This document shows, in pieces, positions 39,228 to 51,394 of a DNA stretch of 64,000 nt. Source of the DNA: Lepidurus packardi. Its lineage: Eukaryota; Arthropoda; Branchiopoda; Notostraca; Triopsidae. The stretch spans positions 6,882,001 through 6,946,000 of the forward strand of contig JAKZAN010000004.1 in the NCBI GenBank assembly GCA_023053545.1, read 5' to 3'. Each line of letters starts with the position of its first letter. Within the stretch, counting starts at the first letter, position 1. The position numbers were made by a program, and so were the translations under genes. The notes under the pieces were generated by a model. The model ran no database searches. It saw only the letters and a program-made list of their open reading frames with translations, and had not been told where the DNA came from.

Positions 39228-42200
39228 TTAATGTAAAATATGCCACATAGCCACTGATTTCCTGACGTGGTGACTCATATCTTGCCAGTGTTGACGTTCC
39301 GTGTTATTTTCTTCAGGACCAATGACAACCGTGCCTAAAATCGCCGAAGTTTTCCCACCACGTTCAGAACTGTTGTCCAATACGCTTACCTAAACACACA
39401 AATCAATCAAATGATACAATAATGAATACTAGCACAGTAATATAAATACACAATAATGAATACATATCAATAATATGAAAGAGGATAACGAATCAAACGG
39501 CGTTACCTCTAAAGAGCAACTGTTGAGTTTTGCTGGAGTGATACTGAACGTTACGGCTTCATTCCACACAGGATTCACTGTCCCCTTGCGAACTTCGGTT
39601 TTCTTCTTCTTTATCCGTTTGCCTTGGCAAAGCAAGTGCAGTTTCACCGTTGGATCAATAACATCTTTACAAGACGCCACTGCCAGATTCTTTGCTTTCA
39701 AAACCACGACTGTCAATCTTTCCGCCGAAGGTAAGTAGCTCAGGGAAAGCAACACTTGTGGTTCCTCCTCTAACGACTATAATATTATTATTCAGGTATG
39801 AGCATATCTGAAATCACACAATAGAGGTAACCCTACTTTAACATTGCGACTGACATCTCCCCAGATCTCCACTCCTGACAGGACATCATAGTTTGCCAAC
39901 TTAAGCTGCAAATCACCCAAAACGCACTGTCGCGAAAACCGATCATAGTCGCATACCTAGAAAATGATCAAATAATTCAAATAATTCTGCCTCTTTAACG
40001 TTCGTTAATGCTTTACTTCCAAAACTATGGATCTGTCATTAAGTTCTTCGTGACCGACTGGAAATTTGAATTGCTCTCCAATGTATGGACTACGGTGATG
40101 AGCACTGTAGCGCAGAGGGGTTTGTCGACGTCTGTTGTCCACTTCGGGGATCAAGCGAACACTCGCGAAAGGTTCTTTCATACCCTGGGACCCGTGATTA
40201 TTTCCATAGTACAACTCCCCGCCTAAATCCAAATCTTGGGCTGGTGGGAGAAAAAAGTACGAAACTATTACCCTGAGTTATAACTACAATTAAACTATAA
40301 CTCTATTGAATTCGAACTCTAATTATTACTACGAAGTTTTAAATCTTTACATCAGTGTACCTTTTTCTTTTCCAAGCCTGAGGAACACACAGCAGCTTGA
40401 TAGGAAATTCTACTGATGACTTATTTTTTAAAAGCGTAAACTAACTGGAAGAGCTGAGACTTTCTAAATGGCGTTAAAGAAAAAGAAGGAAATAAAAAAA
40501 GAAGCGGCAATTGCTAAGGTAACAGTCGTCCAAATCTTCTCTGCAGCCACAAGCAATCAACAGGTGAAGCACATCCTCTACCTAATCTTTTGTGGATAAA
40601 AGCCTACTCTCTGACCCCTCTTTTTGCTTTTTCCCTCTCATTTTTTCCCAAATAAAAGATTGTATATCTGTAGTGTATCCGAAGCTTTTAAGTAAACCGA
40701 AAATAGCCTTCCTAAGACCTGACAAATCTTAAATTACTTAAAAACCTTCAAAATCTTTCGACGCTAGTACCCATGTTATCCCTAGAAATTCGCTGATAAA
40801 CCAATTTTTAAGAGAAAAAAGCTGAAGAAAGAATTTGATACTAAATACGAAGTACAATACCTTCAATAAGATGTACCAGCAGATCTGACTTGTCGAAATC
40901 ATAGCACAAACGGAAATGAATTTTCCCCACGCTCAGATTTCCCACCCGATTCTTCCGCCCAGCACGCTGTCCCTGTGTGTTCGCTCCTCCAACAGTCGGA
41001 CGCTCTTGGTGGACTTTCCCATTGCTGTCATCAGTGTTGGACATTTCATAAAACCGTAGATCAGGTTCGGCGGCGAGGACGATGGTAGTTTCACGTTTGT
41101 AGAGTTCAGGCTGCAAACCCCCCAAGCTGCTATTAAGGGAAGACATAGATGAGGTTGTCGTGGCCAGAGACGTATTGGAACCGAGATGGAGACTTGACTC
41201 CGAGTCTCGCGGTTGCAACGGGTGTAGGAAAGGAGAGAAACAGCGTCTTGCTTCCGCAGATGAACAGCTCCCATGTTTGTTGGGCAGGGGTGAAGGTGAG
41301 GGCAAAGGTGAATGGCAGGGCGAGACTGGACGCTCGTGAGGCAGTAATACGCTGGAAGATGGGGTGGGACTGACAGCTGGACTCGGTACGCTCTGGTACA
41401 CACGACGTCGTATGGGCGAAGGAGATCGGTTTAGGGGGGACAAGGGTGACCAGGAACTCGCCAAGCGAGAAGCGTCTAATCCGGTTGCTTCCACATTATC
41501 CTTATTAGCTCCAGTGTTGTCTTTGTAAGCAGTCCAGTTTATTTCTGGACTGAACGTCCTAATCTGCGGCGACGAACCACGATGACCCTGTGGGAAAGAA
41601 AAATCAATAGGGAATCAGCTGTGCTGAATAACTTCAATTTAAATGCAATCCTAAGTTTCAGGTTTCCCTTAGTTACTGTACGTACTTTCCGGGCCACATA
41701 ATCGATGGCATGCTGGGAAGTCGTCGACTCGGTCCTGCTCAGCCGAGGCGCAACAGGTAAGGAACAGGATTGATGAGGTAAAGGAGAACCGGATGGCGAA
41801 ATTCGACCTGCGGTCTTCTTCGGATCCTCATTCGCAAAGGAATTACCCAAAGGAGACAAACTCGGTACAGGAGGTTGGACTACATGCCGCGCAGCTTCAG
41901 CTACAAATTCCTGTAATAACATGTGAAAAGGAAGAAAATAAACAAAACAAATAAGACGAAAAAAATTGCCTTTACGGTATGAGCTAGTTTTTTCCTTTAA
42001 TCAAGACAAATTACAAATGGTATGGGGCCAATCGAAGAATGTTTTACTGTACCGCACGCTTGATTAGATCCTCCATGACAGGGTCTGTCATTAAGTTGGT
42101 TACCCCACGTTCGTAACACGAAAAGTCTTGATTGACCTGATCCCAGAAGCTCCAACAATGGGGTCTTAATTGTGAATCCCGGGGCCAATAGCTCGAGTAT

Positions 42201-43273
42201 ATACTTTGAAGTAATGCACAAAGAAACAAAAGAGGAAAAAAAAACTCCAGTGCACCCAAAACTTCCAATTCAATTTTCGGCCAAAAATGTTTCCACGGCA
42301 ACCCCACAGCCTCTTCACTTTGCTACCATTTCAAATACACTATACTATATTTGAAGATTGTGTAGTTCTGTCTTTTTTCCCTCTCCCTCTCTCTTTTCAC
42401 TCTATATTCATCTCTTTTAGTTTTCTTAAGTGAACTTCGTAATTAGATGAAAGCTGACCCCGAGCCCACGCGAAAACGGACGACACACAATAAACAGCAA
42501 GTGAAACTCTACTACAGGTAAACTAGCTTCACAGTCTGAGTGCAGCTAGTTGAAATCTGGACATGATGAGGTTTTTACGTCTTTCGTCCAACTTTTCGTC
42601 CAAGGTAAAGAAGCTAGTCAAACTCGAGAGGTACACACCTCAGCTTCCATCGCGCTTTGCTCCCCACTGCTCGTCGAAAACGCCATGCGTCGAATACGTT
42701 ATCGAACGCAGCACCGCCTTAGCTAGCTACCCCCCCCCCCCCCTTTACAATAATACCGTGTGCCTCTTAGCTTCCTCGCTTCTCTTACACCTTCCTCAAA
42801 TAACAATGACGCATAAACAACTGCATGCAACAAGTGCTAATCCCTTCTCAGAAGAGAGGCCCTATATACTGAGCATCGAAGTTTCTAGACATCATCACTA
42901 AGTGGGAAAAGTCTCCGAAGTTGACTAGAAAACTTGTAGGCACAATCTTTTTATAGGACACAGAAATTCTAGGCATTTCTGACTGGAATAAGCGTTGCAC
43001 TGCAATCAATTCCCTTACCTGATTAGAATGCGGGACCATGACGAGGGAAGTTGAGTACTTTTTGCAGTCGCTGCGCTCTCCACGCAGAAATTCTTTGTTG
43101 GAAGCACGTTTGTGAGTCGGCTGGGTACGTTTCTGTCCCACTCGTTCCCATTCATCCCCCCAAGTATCCATCTTCTTGCGGCTTACATAATAGCGATAAG
43201 TGACAATAGTCAACGTGACGACCAAAGCCAAGCCGGTACCGACCGCTGCTCCTAATACTGCCGCACCAACCAT
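39228..43273 (-). CDS. Syt12: Synaptotagmin 12-like protein
   Basis: Supported exons in transcript order: 43273-43019, 41910-41686, 41587-40861, 40234-40017, 39956-39837, 39776-39507, 39389-39228; joined directly they give 658 residues in frame. The first exon has an N-terminal membrane segment (MVGAAVLGAAVGTGLALVV, then a basic stop). A long Ser/Pro-rich linker precedes C2A (GKIHFRLCYDFDKSDLLVHL; FKFPVGHEELNDRSIVLEV; CDYDRFSRQCVLGDLQL) and C2B (LLSLSYLPSAERLTVVVLKA; KKKKTEVRKGTVNPVWNEA; HWQDMSHHVRKSVAMWHIL). The C-terminal HW...VAMWH block and the second C2 read like vertebrate Syt12. Several Ca2+-coordinating aspartates are missing, as in that Ca2+-independent member. An extra exon near 42044-42180 (NQDFSCYERGVTNLM) is possible but its entry phase does not fit the first exon. 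Confidence 0.88.
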
Positions 43274-45381
43274 CTTTGGGGGCTTTCCTTGGACGTCTTT
43301 CTATCAATTAACGTCGCCTTGGATCCTTAGACAAGTCTTATAAGAACCACGCGAACCTGCAATGAAACGTGATACAAACATCAATAGCTTCCCTTGCATG
43401 TCGTCCAATATATTTTTAGCCAGTAAACTCTCCTTTTACCAAAGATAAAAAAAAAGAAAATAAAAGAACGTTCTACTCAAAGCACTCATAAGTTTTTGTA
43501 TGCTCGAGTCACAAAATAACACGACACACGAGGCAAGGTACGTACTGCGCAAAGCTAAACAAGCAGCAACCAAAGCACCACAAGCCTTGAAAGCTTTTTT
43601 GCGGTGAAGTTTTTTCCCAGAACTCTTGACACAGTCATATTTCAATACACAAACAAACTTAGGAAACCAGAGCTACCTTAAAACGCATATACAATTGCTA
43701 GCAACGCGAAGCAAAATCAAGAATCTGTAAACCATACTCGTCTTTCTCGGGCAACGTTTTGAAAGCTGAGGTTCGTTAAAATCATGGAACCAAAATCATG
43801 AGAAACCAGCCGGGTTTACCATTTCCTATGCACTTATCGTTTCTATGGCTACAAAACGAGGCATACAACAAACAGCGACAGAAGGCACCCAACAATTATC
43901 AATGACTGCTAATTACCCTGCCTTGATAAGGGTGTTTGTAGCAGCGCTATTCCCCCTTACGATATTACTCCAAAAGTCTCACCCAATTCCCCCCCCCCCC
44001 CAATTGCTCAATATTTGATACTAAACTTCACACCCAAACGCACACTAAATCATTCTCACCTTTTTAGACCTTCCACAAAGTGCTTCGCTTTTAAAATATG
44101 GATAACACTGTATCTGCTTCCAAGACTTGGACACCCACGCACTACTTTGTTCTACGTTCGTCAAATGCAGAGTGAAAAGCTGCACGGATTCCCTGGGAAT
44201 TAAGGTTTGCAGAACGTCGAATCCAACATCTTTCCGAAACAAGACAAGAAAACTCGAAGCGAAACGGATGATCTGCGTGTTTCCACAGGACTGGAACGCT
44301 GATTCGCACTCGCAAGGTGGTTGTCAAGCCTTGGCGACTGTGAAAGGATTCCTCGGAGCGCCGATAAGGGAATGTGTGTGTGTATGTGTGAGAGAAGCGT
44401 GTGTATCGAACACGGTCTTAGTTTTTTAAGAGGCTCCAGAGACGCGTATCATGCGGAGCAAGGGACGACGAACGACTGTGGCTTGACTTTGATGGTCGCG
44501 ATCATATTTATCCCGATGACTTCTTCTTTTTTTTCCACACCTCCAGAAAAATGAGGATCTAAAAAGGGCCTATGGGTTTTGTGTAATCAGGCATCATGCC
44601 AGCACATTGCCCCCAATAGGGTAAAATTGCTAGCAGACGGCAAGCGCTGTACTATGCAAGGTAGATGTCGCTAGGGAACATTAGCCGAAAGGATTTTCGT
44701 TATTAGAAAAAGGGCTCCATAACGAGGTAAGACGATATTTCTCCGAACCTGGAGAAGAAGAACAATTGACTTCTGATTACAAATACTTAAGGTAGGTTTT
44801 TTTCATAGTACTTACACACAACTCCTCAATAAAAGGATTATATAAACTTGGGATCCAATATAAACTTAATTACAGACGAGTTTTTCTGAAGACCTTTGTT
44901 ACTTTTTGAGCATTTACTCTTGGAATTGTGTGTGCTGTATTTTGTTTATTTTGTTACTGCGAAACTTTTGGCTCTTTTATGTTTTGGCATTTGGGTAAGT
45001 GTTTACCTAAACGTAGGTGTCACAACAACAGAGAAGAACTAGGGACCAGCTATAGGGTTCTTCCTCTAACGTTGCTAAGGAAGATGTCTTGATGATTAAA
45101 TATCGATCGATTGGGGTTTGGTCCCTGACACGCAAATAAGTAATGTTCTATAACAGTGTCCTTTTGGAGCCTTCCAGAGCGTATACAATTACAACTTGCA
45201 CTTAAACTCCCACGTAAGTTCACCCTGTTGCTTCCCCTGTAAGGTGTTTCCTGGAGTTTGGCAACGACCTTAAATCTTTAATGAACTTGCCGTACAATCT
45301 ACCTATTACACTAGACTACACGCTTTGCTTCGCCTGGAAGTCTGCTGTCCTTAACTAAGACGCCTGGGCTAACTGAGTTAT
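43274..45381. other. Intergenic / 5' region of Syt12
   Basis: About 2.1 kb. Contains C runs at 43989-44001, (with another inside the Syt12 first intron at 42730-42743), and a weak tRNA-like segment on the minus strand at 45326-45385 (AACTCAGTTAGCCCAGGCG). No coding exon recognised; Syt12 promoter and 5' UTR are expected near the left end. Confidence 0.45.
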
Positions 45382-45909
45382 ATGCATAATGCAATTGAAC
45401 CTCGCCTTTCCAGGAACCTAGCGAAAATGGTAACGTGTTTATCCCTTGTTAAACGTTACTTGCATACCATCGCTTTTATCCAGCGAAGATTCCAACCTCC
45501 GACAGCAAAGTCTGAAATCTTACAACAAAATTCGAAATCGCAGCTTGTGGCTCTAATTAATGTCAAAATAACTGAGATTTTAGTTATGGAAAAAAAAAAT
45601 ACAACTCACTTACAACATTATCATAAAAAGTGTATGACAAATGTTCTTTGTACTGAATTTAGAATGTTAAAAGTAATTTACACGCTTCGCTGGCATTGGC
45701 AAACTGAAAATTGCTGCGGTTTGATTCTGAATAGTAATGCGCGGTCCTGCAAATCTGCCTTCCTTAAACTTCATGCTGAAATAGTAGAAGGCAACCGGTC
45801 CAACGAAGCTGTCTTACCCATAAAATTTAAATCAAATCGTTTTGGAAACGGTCGCAAATTCTGTGCTAAACAGCATTTAACTTCTAAGCTTTGGTATTTA
45901 ATTACTTAA
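45382..45909 (+). CDS. Unrecognised ORF, possible exon of an IQ-motif protein
   Basis: Open for 175 codons with no close family. It is rich in Lys, Asn, Cys and Leu. KRYLHTIAFIQRRFQ looks like a single IQ-type helix as in ASPM-like proteins, and hydrophobic/basic helices recur later. A possible acceptor (cctttccag) lies near 45412, so the true product may be an exon starting there. A similar composition is seen in the ORF at 49383-49778, on the other side of the channel gene. It could be a rapidly evolving gene, a remnant, or chance. Confidence 0.25.
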   Translation: MHNAIEPRLSRNLAKMVTCLSLVKRYLHTIAFIQRRFQPPTAKSEILQQNSKSQLVALINVKITEILVMEKKNTTHLQHYHKKCMTNVLCTEFRMLKVIYTLRWHWQTENCCGLILNSNARSCKSAFLKLHAEIVEGNRSNEAVLPIKFKSNRFGNGRKFCAKQHLTSKLWYLIT

Positions 45910-46688
45910 GTGACGATTCAATAATTAACGAATAAATCGAAAAGAAATACAGGAAAACCACACAGTAATGCTGTTGCATACCAAAAGAAGAATGTATAAG
46001 ATAAGAAAATCATAAGAAAAATCCTAAGAATCTCCTAATGTTGCGCTAGAAAGGATGTTTAACGATGCCCAAATGACAGTTTGGACAGCGGAATGTCACG
46101 AAAACTGTTCCGATAAATAATACACCGTTACAGACCAAACTGAGCCATGACCCGCTAATCATCTTGGCGCGTTCCAAAGATGCGCATGCGAAGAAATGAA
46201 GATTTTTCGAGGACTAGAAATCTTCACGCGAGATCCGACTGCAACGACTCGAAATATGACAAACGTACCTCAACAACCAAGACAAAAACTCAAGGTTCAT
46301 TCATTCCAGTGCTTCCATTAGTATAACCAACACCTGCAGAAAAATTCTTCCAAACATCTTCAGCTAAACCAAAAGCATGTTAAAGTTAAGTGTCCTAAAT
46401 CGGATTTCATTTTCCATATGGTCTTCGCTAGTGATACCGATAATCTACCCAACTTATAGGTAAACTCGACCTTCCTTGACCTTCTTTGATTTTGGTCTTA
46501 TTGCAATTTCAACAATTTCGCAGTCGAAATTGCAAGATATCTTAAAAGCGTTTCATGAGTAGTGTCAAGTGAAGTGTTGAATCTATTCAACTCAGACAAT
46601 AAGTATACTCAGCAAAAAACCACAATTTCTAGCTTACCCGTCTCATTTGCATATTCTTTTATTCTATGCTTTTGCCACGTGGTAATAG
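45910..46688. other. Region upstream of the GRD-like channel gene
   Basis: No recognised feature. The signal-peptide exon of the channel must lie here or further upstream; a hydrophobic open stretch ([20 protein letters not shown], about 46640-46700) is tempting, but its frame does not continue into the next conserved exon. Confidence 0.4.
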
Positions 46689-49425
46689 TCAGCACTTCCC
46701 AAGCATTACTCTTCAGCACGGACCCAATTACAACAAACATCGCAATATTTCTGAGCTGTTGGATAATTTATTACATAATTATGACAACAGTCTGAGACCT
46801 GGATTAGGTGGTAAGTCGCTTTCCTTCGCAACTTACAAAAGGCTGATATAAAAAGAAACGTTTCTACCATTCAATTCGGAATGACAGGCACGCCTGTACT
46901 AGTTGACACGGACATTGAGGTTCGTAGTATGGGGCCAGTCTCCGAAATGGAGATGGTAAGTACAATACACATCTTTTGAGTACAGTTTCATCTCTCCTTG
47001 TCTGTGAAAGCGTCTTGAGAGCTTCTGTCCATCACATCTTGAACAAAGACAACAATAACTTGCCCTTTCCTCCCTTCTGTTAACGATCAAAAAGCACATA
47101 TATCCACAGACGTACTCAATGGACTGCTATTTCCGCCAAACATGGCGCGATGAGCGTTTAGCCCACGGTTTAACAGGCGAGTTAGCTTTGAGTGTGTCGA
47201 TGCTCCAGCGAATATGGAAACCAGACACGTATTTCTTTAATGGAAAAAACTCCTACGTGCACACCATTACTACTCCTAATAAACTGATTCGCCTCAATCA
47301 CGACGGAACGGTATTGTACTCCGCGAGGTACATCCTCCTTACTTAATTCCAAAGAAACATTTTTGTGGAAAATAAAATAAAATCAATTCAGGATGACTAT
47401 CAAAGCTAGTTGCCCTATGGAATTGAGCCACTTTCCAATGGACACACAACATTGTCCCCTGAAATTAGGGAGCTGTAAGTATATGGCATCTTTTCGGAGG
47501 CAAAAAGTTAACGAACCTGTCGCCAACACTTTTGTTGATTTTTTTCACACGTGCAGTCGCTTATGACAACCGTGACGTGCTCTATCGCTGGAACGCCGAA
47601 CGCCAGATTGCCATCGCTCCTGACATGAAAATGTCCCAATTCGACCTTATAGGAACTCCTGTGTCAAACATAACGCAAGTGACGCCTTCAGGTTCTCAGA
47701 CACTTTTTCCCTTTCTCAATATAAAAAAAAACAGTTAAATTATATTTTTCTCTAAGGCAATTTCTCTATGCTAATTGCGGGATTCCGTTTGCGTCGACAC
47801 ATGGGAAATTTCATCATACAAGTATATGGACCCTGCATCTTGTTAGTGGTTTTGTCCTGGGTCTCCTTTTGGCTAAACAGAGAAGCTACGGCTGATCGCA
47901 TCTCCTTAGGTAACCTATAGACAGTATACTCCAAACCTTTCCGTCAAAGTCGGTGTTTCTGGGGGGTTGAGGGTACCATTATCAACTTTGCTCATTAGCT
48001 AATGCGAAACGTTGCCAGACACCGACATCAACACGGGATAGGAAGCATGCTAAATGTTAGGGGCAAAAAGAAAGCCTTTAAATCAACGTCGTCGGAGAAA
48101 CCGGGAAAATCCTACAAGCCACACTAACTTCAGATTGTCACATCTAAAAGTGCGCGGATATAAGACCGAGAGCAAAGCAATACTCTCCAAAATCAGGTCG
48201 AGTAGTGAGATGCATCAAGAAAGCATCATTTCTGTCCAATGTCGAAATTTACTGGGGCGTAAGCTTCTACGTGAACGAAAAATGAAAATCGATCCCCGAG
48301 TATTTTTTACCAGAATGAAAAACAAAAATCGTAGGGGACTTCCATGATACATGTCCCAATAATTGTGCCATTTTTTCTTAATAACAAACAACAATCTTTC
48401 CCAGCTCGTAGAACTAAAGACGCGCAAATGAAAACTTTATAACTATGAAAAGTCACGAAGGAGACCGCACCCAAAAATGGGCTTTATGTACTAACTACAC
48501 TCATTCTTATGTCCTCCTCTCGCCATAATAGGAGTAACTACAGTGCTTACGATGACCTTTTTGGGCTTGGAAGCCCGCGCCACTTTGCCCAAAGTACCGT
48601 ATCCGACTGCGTTGGATTACTTCATCTTTTATGCCTTTGCCTTCATATTCGCGACGGTTGTCCAAGTAAAGAATCCTCTCATACAATAATACTATTAGTT
48701 TTAAAAAAATCATCATCATTAAGCGTTAAGCGACTTGTTTTGAACCTTAGTTTGCAACAGTCCATTACTTCACCAAGCGGGGATATGGTGAACTGTATTT
48801 CCTAACGGAAGACTGCTTTTTAAAAAACCCAGATTCGGCAAGGGATAACAATGAAAGCGACTCGGAAGACGATGAAAAAAAGGAAGTACTGGGTAAAACT
48901 ACTGTCGCAGAACACCCGGTACGAAACTACAAGAAGAGTGAATATAGGCGTATAAAATAAAGTGTATAAAATAATAACAAAATCTAAAACAATAGTAAAC
49001 TAAAATATAGAAAATAAAGAGGAAGAGCATTTAAAACTTTAATTAATTTCTCATGTTAGGAGTTATGCCATAAAAGACTCCCTGAATTTCATCTGGACTT
49101 GAACGTGAGTGTGGTGAAGGAAGGCTCTGTTTTGCCCTGTCCAGCATGGGAGGACAATAGTCTCTCTTCACGCTTGACACAAAACCACAAAAGCAGCCTT
49201 TCGTTCCCCAAATCGAAGACAACTACCACTTGTAAGCGTCGCAATAGGAACGTAACTGTAAATGGACGTCAAATTGGGAATCACGATTGGAATTGGGGTG
49301 GACGCATCAATTCCGTTTCTCGAATTGATTCAGTGTCCCGGTTCGTCTTCCCATTCGCCTTTGCAGTCATCAATTTCGTCTATTGGTACTGGTACTTGGA
49401 TCTTTACGAATCGCAAGCTTCATAA
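46689..49425 (+). CDS. Cys-loop ligand-gated channel subunit, GRD/GABA-A alpha-like (5' exon not found)
   Basis: Such pentameric channels mediate inhibitory transmission. Exons 46689-46810, 46888-46955, 47110-47327, 47392-47474, 47557-47691, 47757-47909, 48532-48665, 48751-48918, 49060-49425 join in frame. The ectodomain has [50 protein letters not shown] and the Cys-loop [15 protein letters not shown] with 13 residues between cysteines. M1 is [21 protein letters not shown]2 is [19 protein letters not shown] after REATADR; M3 is [19 protein letters not shown]4 is [19 protein letters not shown] near the C-terminus. ATADR-ISL before M2 resembles Drosophila GRD rather than the PAR motif of typical GABA subunits. 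The first coding exon with signal peptide is unresolved, so the 5' boundary is provisional. Confidence 0.88.
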
Positions 49426-49778
49426 ATTACACAAGCTACAAAATTCGTTGCTATAATTCATCTGCGACGAGGAAACTGCGTTGCAAATTACGCTGTAAAG
49501 AACTGTCTTCTCTTTTGTTTAATGCGCTGCAAAAAAATCTGCTTAATTGCCAATGGAAAACTACTCTTGTAATGAAATCAGGCAATAAAAAACGAGCTCA
49601 GTTAGCTACTATAAAGCTGATTAGTACTTGGCGAGTCAGATTAACTACGCAATGCAAAATTGCTTGGAAAGGCTACCGAGTTCAGGAAGCACTCAGGAAT
49701 TACGTGCCAGGAAATACTCGTAAGGATAATGCTATCAAAGATAAGATGCTCTTTTCTTTGTCCGCTTTGACGGCCTAA
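49383..49778 (+). CDS. Unrecognised ORF overlapping the channel 3' end
   Basis: A 131-codon frame overlapping the last 43 bases of the channel gene in another frame. Its second half is basic and helix-like (KRAQLATIKLISTWRVRL, IAWKGYRVQEALRNYV), reminiscent of IQ motifs. Downstream, about 49859-49936, another short open stretch reads VIQYIYQEKTKKKRKQ. These could be exons of one gene with the 45382 ORF, or UTR sequence that is open by chance. I cannot assign a product. Confidence 0.2.
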   Translation: MVLVLGSLRIASFINYTSYKIRCYNSSATRKLRCKLRCKELSSLLFNALQKNLLNCQWKTTLVMKSGNKKRAQLATIKLISTWRVRLTTQCKIAWKGYRVQEALRNYVPGNTRKDNAIKDKMLFSLSALTA

Positions 49779-50202
49779 ACTGCAACAGGATTTGCGTCAC
49801 AAATGAAATCGCATATGGAATGATCCGCTTTTCTGGGTCCTAACCTTGGACCGACAGTGTAATCCAGTACATTTACCAAGAAAAGACGAAGAAGAAGCGA
49901 AAACAGCACAGATCTGCCAGTTGAGCCTATTTACTACACAATCTACGCAGCTATCCATCAGCCCTGAATTGCCTAGGAGGCTTACGCATAGAAAAAATCA
50001 CGGAAAGTTCCACTCAAGGGTCTAAACGGATTGCGGCTGATTAGGAGAAGAGATTCCGGCCAACTTGGAAGTGTTTATCAATATGCCTAAGATAATTCAC
50101 AGGTTTATAAACTCGTCCGATTCCAAATCTACTTCAGTCGAAAAAAGAAAAGCTTGCATCGCATAACTACAATTCTTAGGATATCTTAATTTTTCTTTTG
50201 AA

Positions 50203-51062
50203 ATGGGTAAAAGTATTGCTGTCTTGGGGCTGATCTCAGCTATAGCCATCTGCGTCCAGGGACATGGAAGGGTTATGTACCCTCCAAACCGGTCTTCCAT
50301 GTGGCGTTTTGGGTTCGACATGCCCGTTAACTATGATGACGACGGGCTGAACTGCGGCGGATACGGCGTAAGTTTTTGACTCAACCACACTTAGCTAAAA
50401 ACTGACAAGATTTTCCCCTTTCTACCATTTTCAAACGCATTATAGACTCAATGGAACCTTAATAATGGATCGTGTGGTATATGCGGCGACAATTATGCAG
50501 ATCCTCAGCCACGCAGTAACGAAGAAGGTGGCTATTATGGTCGTGGCGTGATTGGTGCGACTTTCAAACGCGGACAAGACATGCCTGTTAGCGTGGAAAT
50601 TACAACTAATCATCTCGGCTGGTTTGAATTCCGCCTTTGCCCTCATAACGAAGCTCTTAGACAGACAACGCAGTATTGCCTCAATCAGTAAGTAACTAAC
50701 AATTTACTTCAGAAAATTGCTCTGAAAATGACGACATTAAATGTGAAATTATGCTAGTTATTTGTTGGAAATTGTGGATTCAGGGACTCGTTATAACCTC
50801 GGCCCTGACAATAAATTCTACAACCTAACTTTGCGTTTGCCAGAAGACATTGTATGCCCTCGGTGTGTACTCCAATGGCACTATAATACTGGTAAAGGCG
50901 ACTATTTAAAAGATTGCGTTGCACAAAGAATTAGAATTTGTTAATACTTGCGATTTTATAGGAAACAGCTGGGGAACATGCCCTGATGGTAAAGGAGCGT
51001 TAGGTTGCGGCCCACAGGAGACGTTTCGGACTTGCTCTGATATAGCAATCCTTGATAACTAA
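50203..51062 (+). CDS. AA15 lytic polysaccharide monooxygenase
   Basis: AA15 enzymes are secreted copper enzymes that oxidatively cleave chitin and/or cellulose. Four exons (50203-50367, 50446-50687, 50758-50891, 50962-51062) give 213 residues. The signal peptide (MGKSIAVLGLISAIAICVQG) is followed directly by HGRVMYPPNRSSMWRFGF, so cleavage leaves the His that starts the copper histidine brace. The second brace His is in TTNHLGWFEFRLCP. Other family blocks: LNCGGYG, SCGICGDNY, CPRCVLQWHYNTGNSWGTC and the end GCGPQETFRTCSDI. Many paired cysteines fit an extracellular fold. There is no carbohydrate-binding module or anchor after the catalytic domain. Substrate cannot be told from sequence. Confidence 0.94.
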
Positions 51063-51394
51063 ATGCACAAGCATCCTGTTTCGTTTCTCCTTTTTTACGG
51101 CCCACAAAAAATAATCAGTGGAACCAGGTCCATAACAGATTTCTTATAGAATGACTGGTGATGGGTTTATCGATATAAATGTATTGAGATAATTAAGGTT
51201 CAATAGAGAACTTATGCACAGGCTTTTATTGGGTTCTTTTAGTGCGTTGCAATAGTGTCTTGATTCAACCTTTGCACAGATTATTTTTTTCCGGGCACAA
51301 AAACGAAGGGAATTTGGACTAACATGTACAAAGTCTATAAGAATGCGAGTTTTTTCCTTGGAACAAGATTCAATGACCACGATTCTAGTTGTCG
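51063..51394. other. Shared 3' region of the LPMO and CCDC115 genes
   Basis: 332 bases between two convergent stop codons; holds both 3' UTRs. No other feature seen. Confidence 0.6.

Noticed and set aside
42044..42307. Additional Syt12 exon (FWDQVNQDFSCYERGVTNLM...)
   Set aside because: Exit phase fits the next exon, but every acceptor I see enters in phase 2 while the first exon ends in phase 0. Kept as uncertain and left out of the model.
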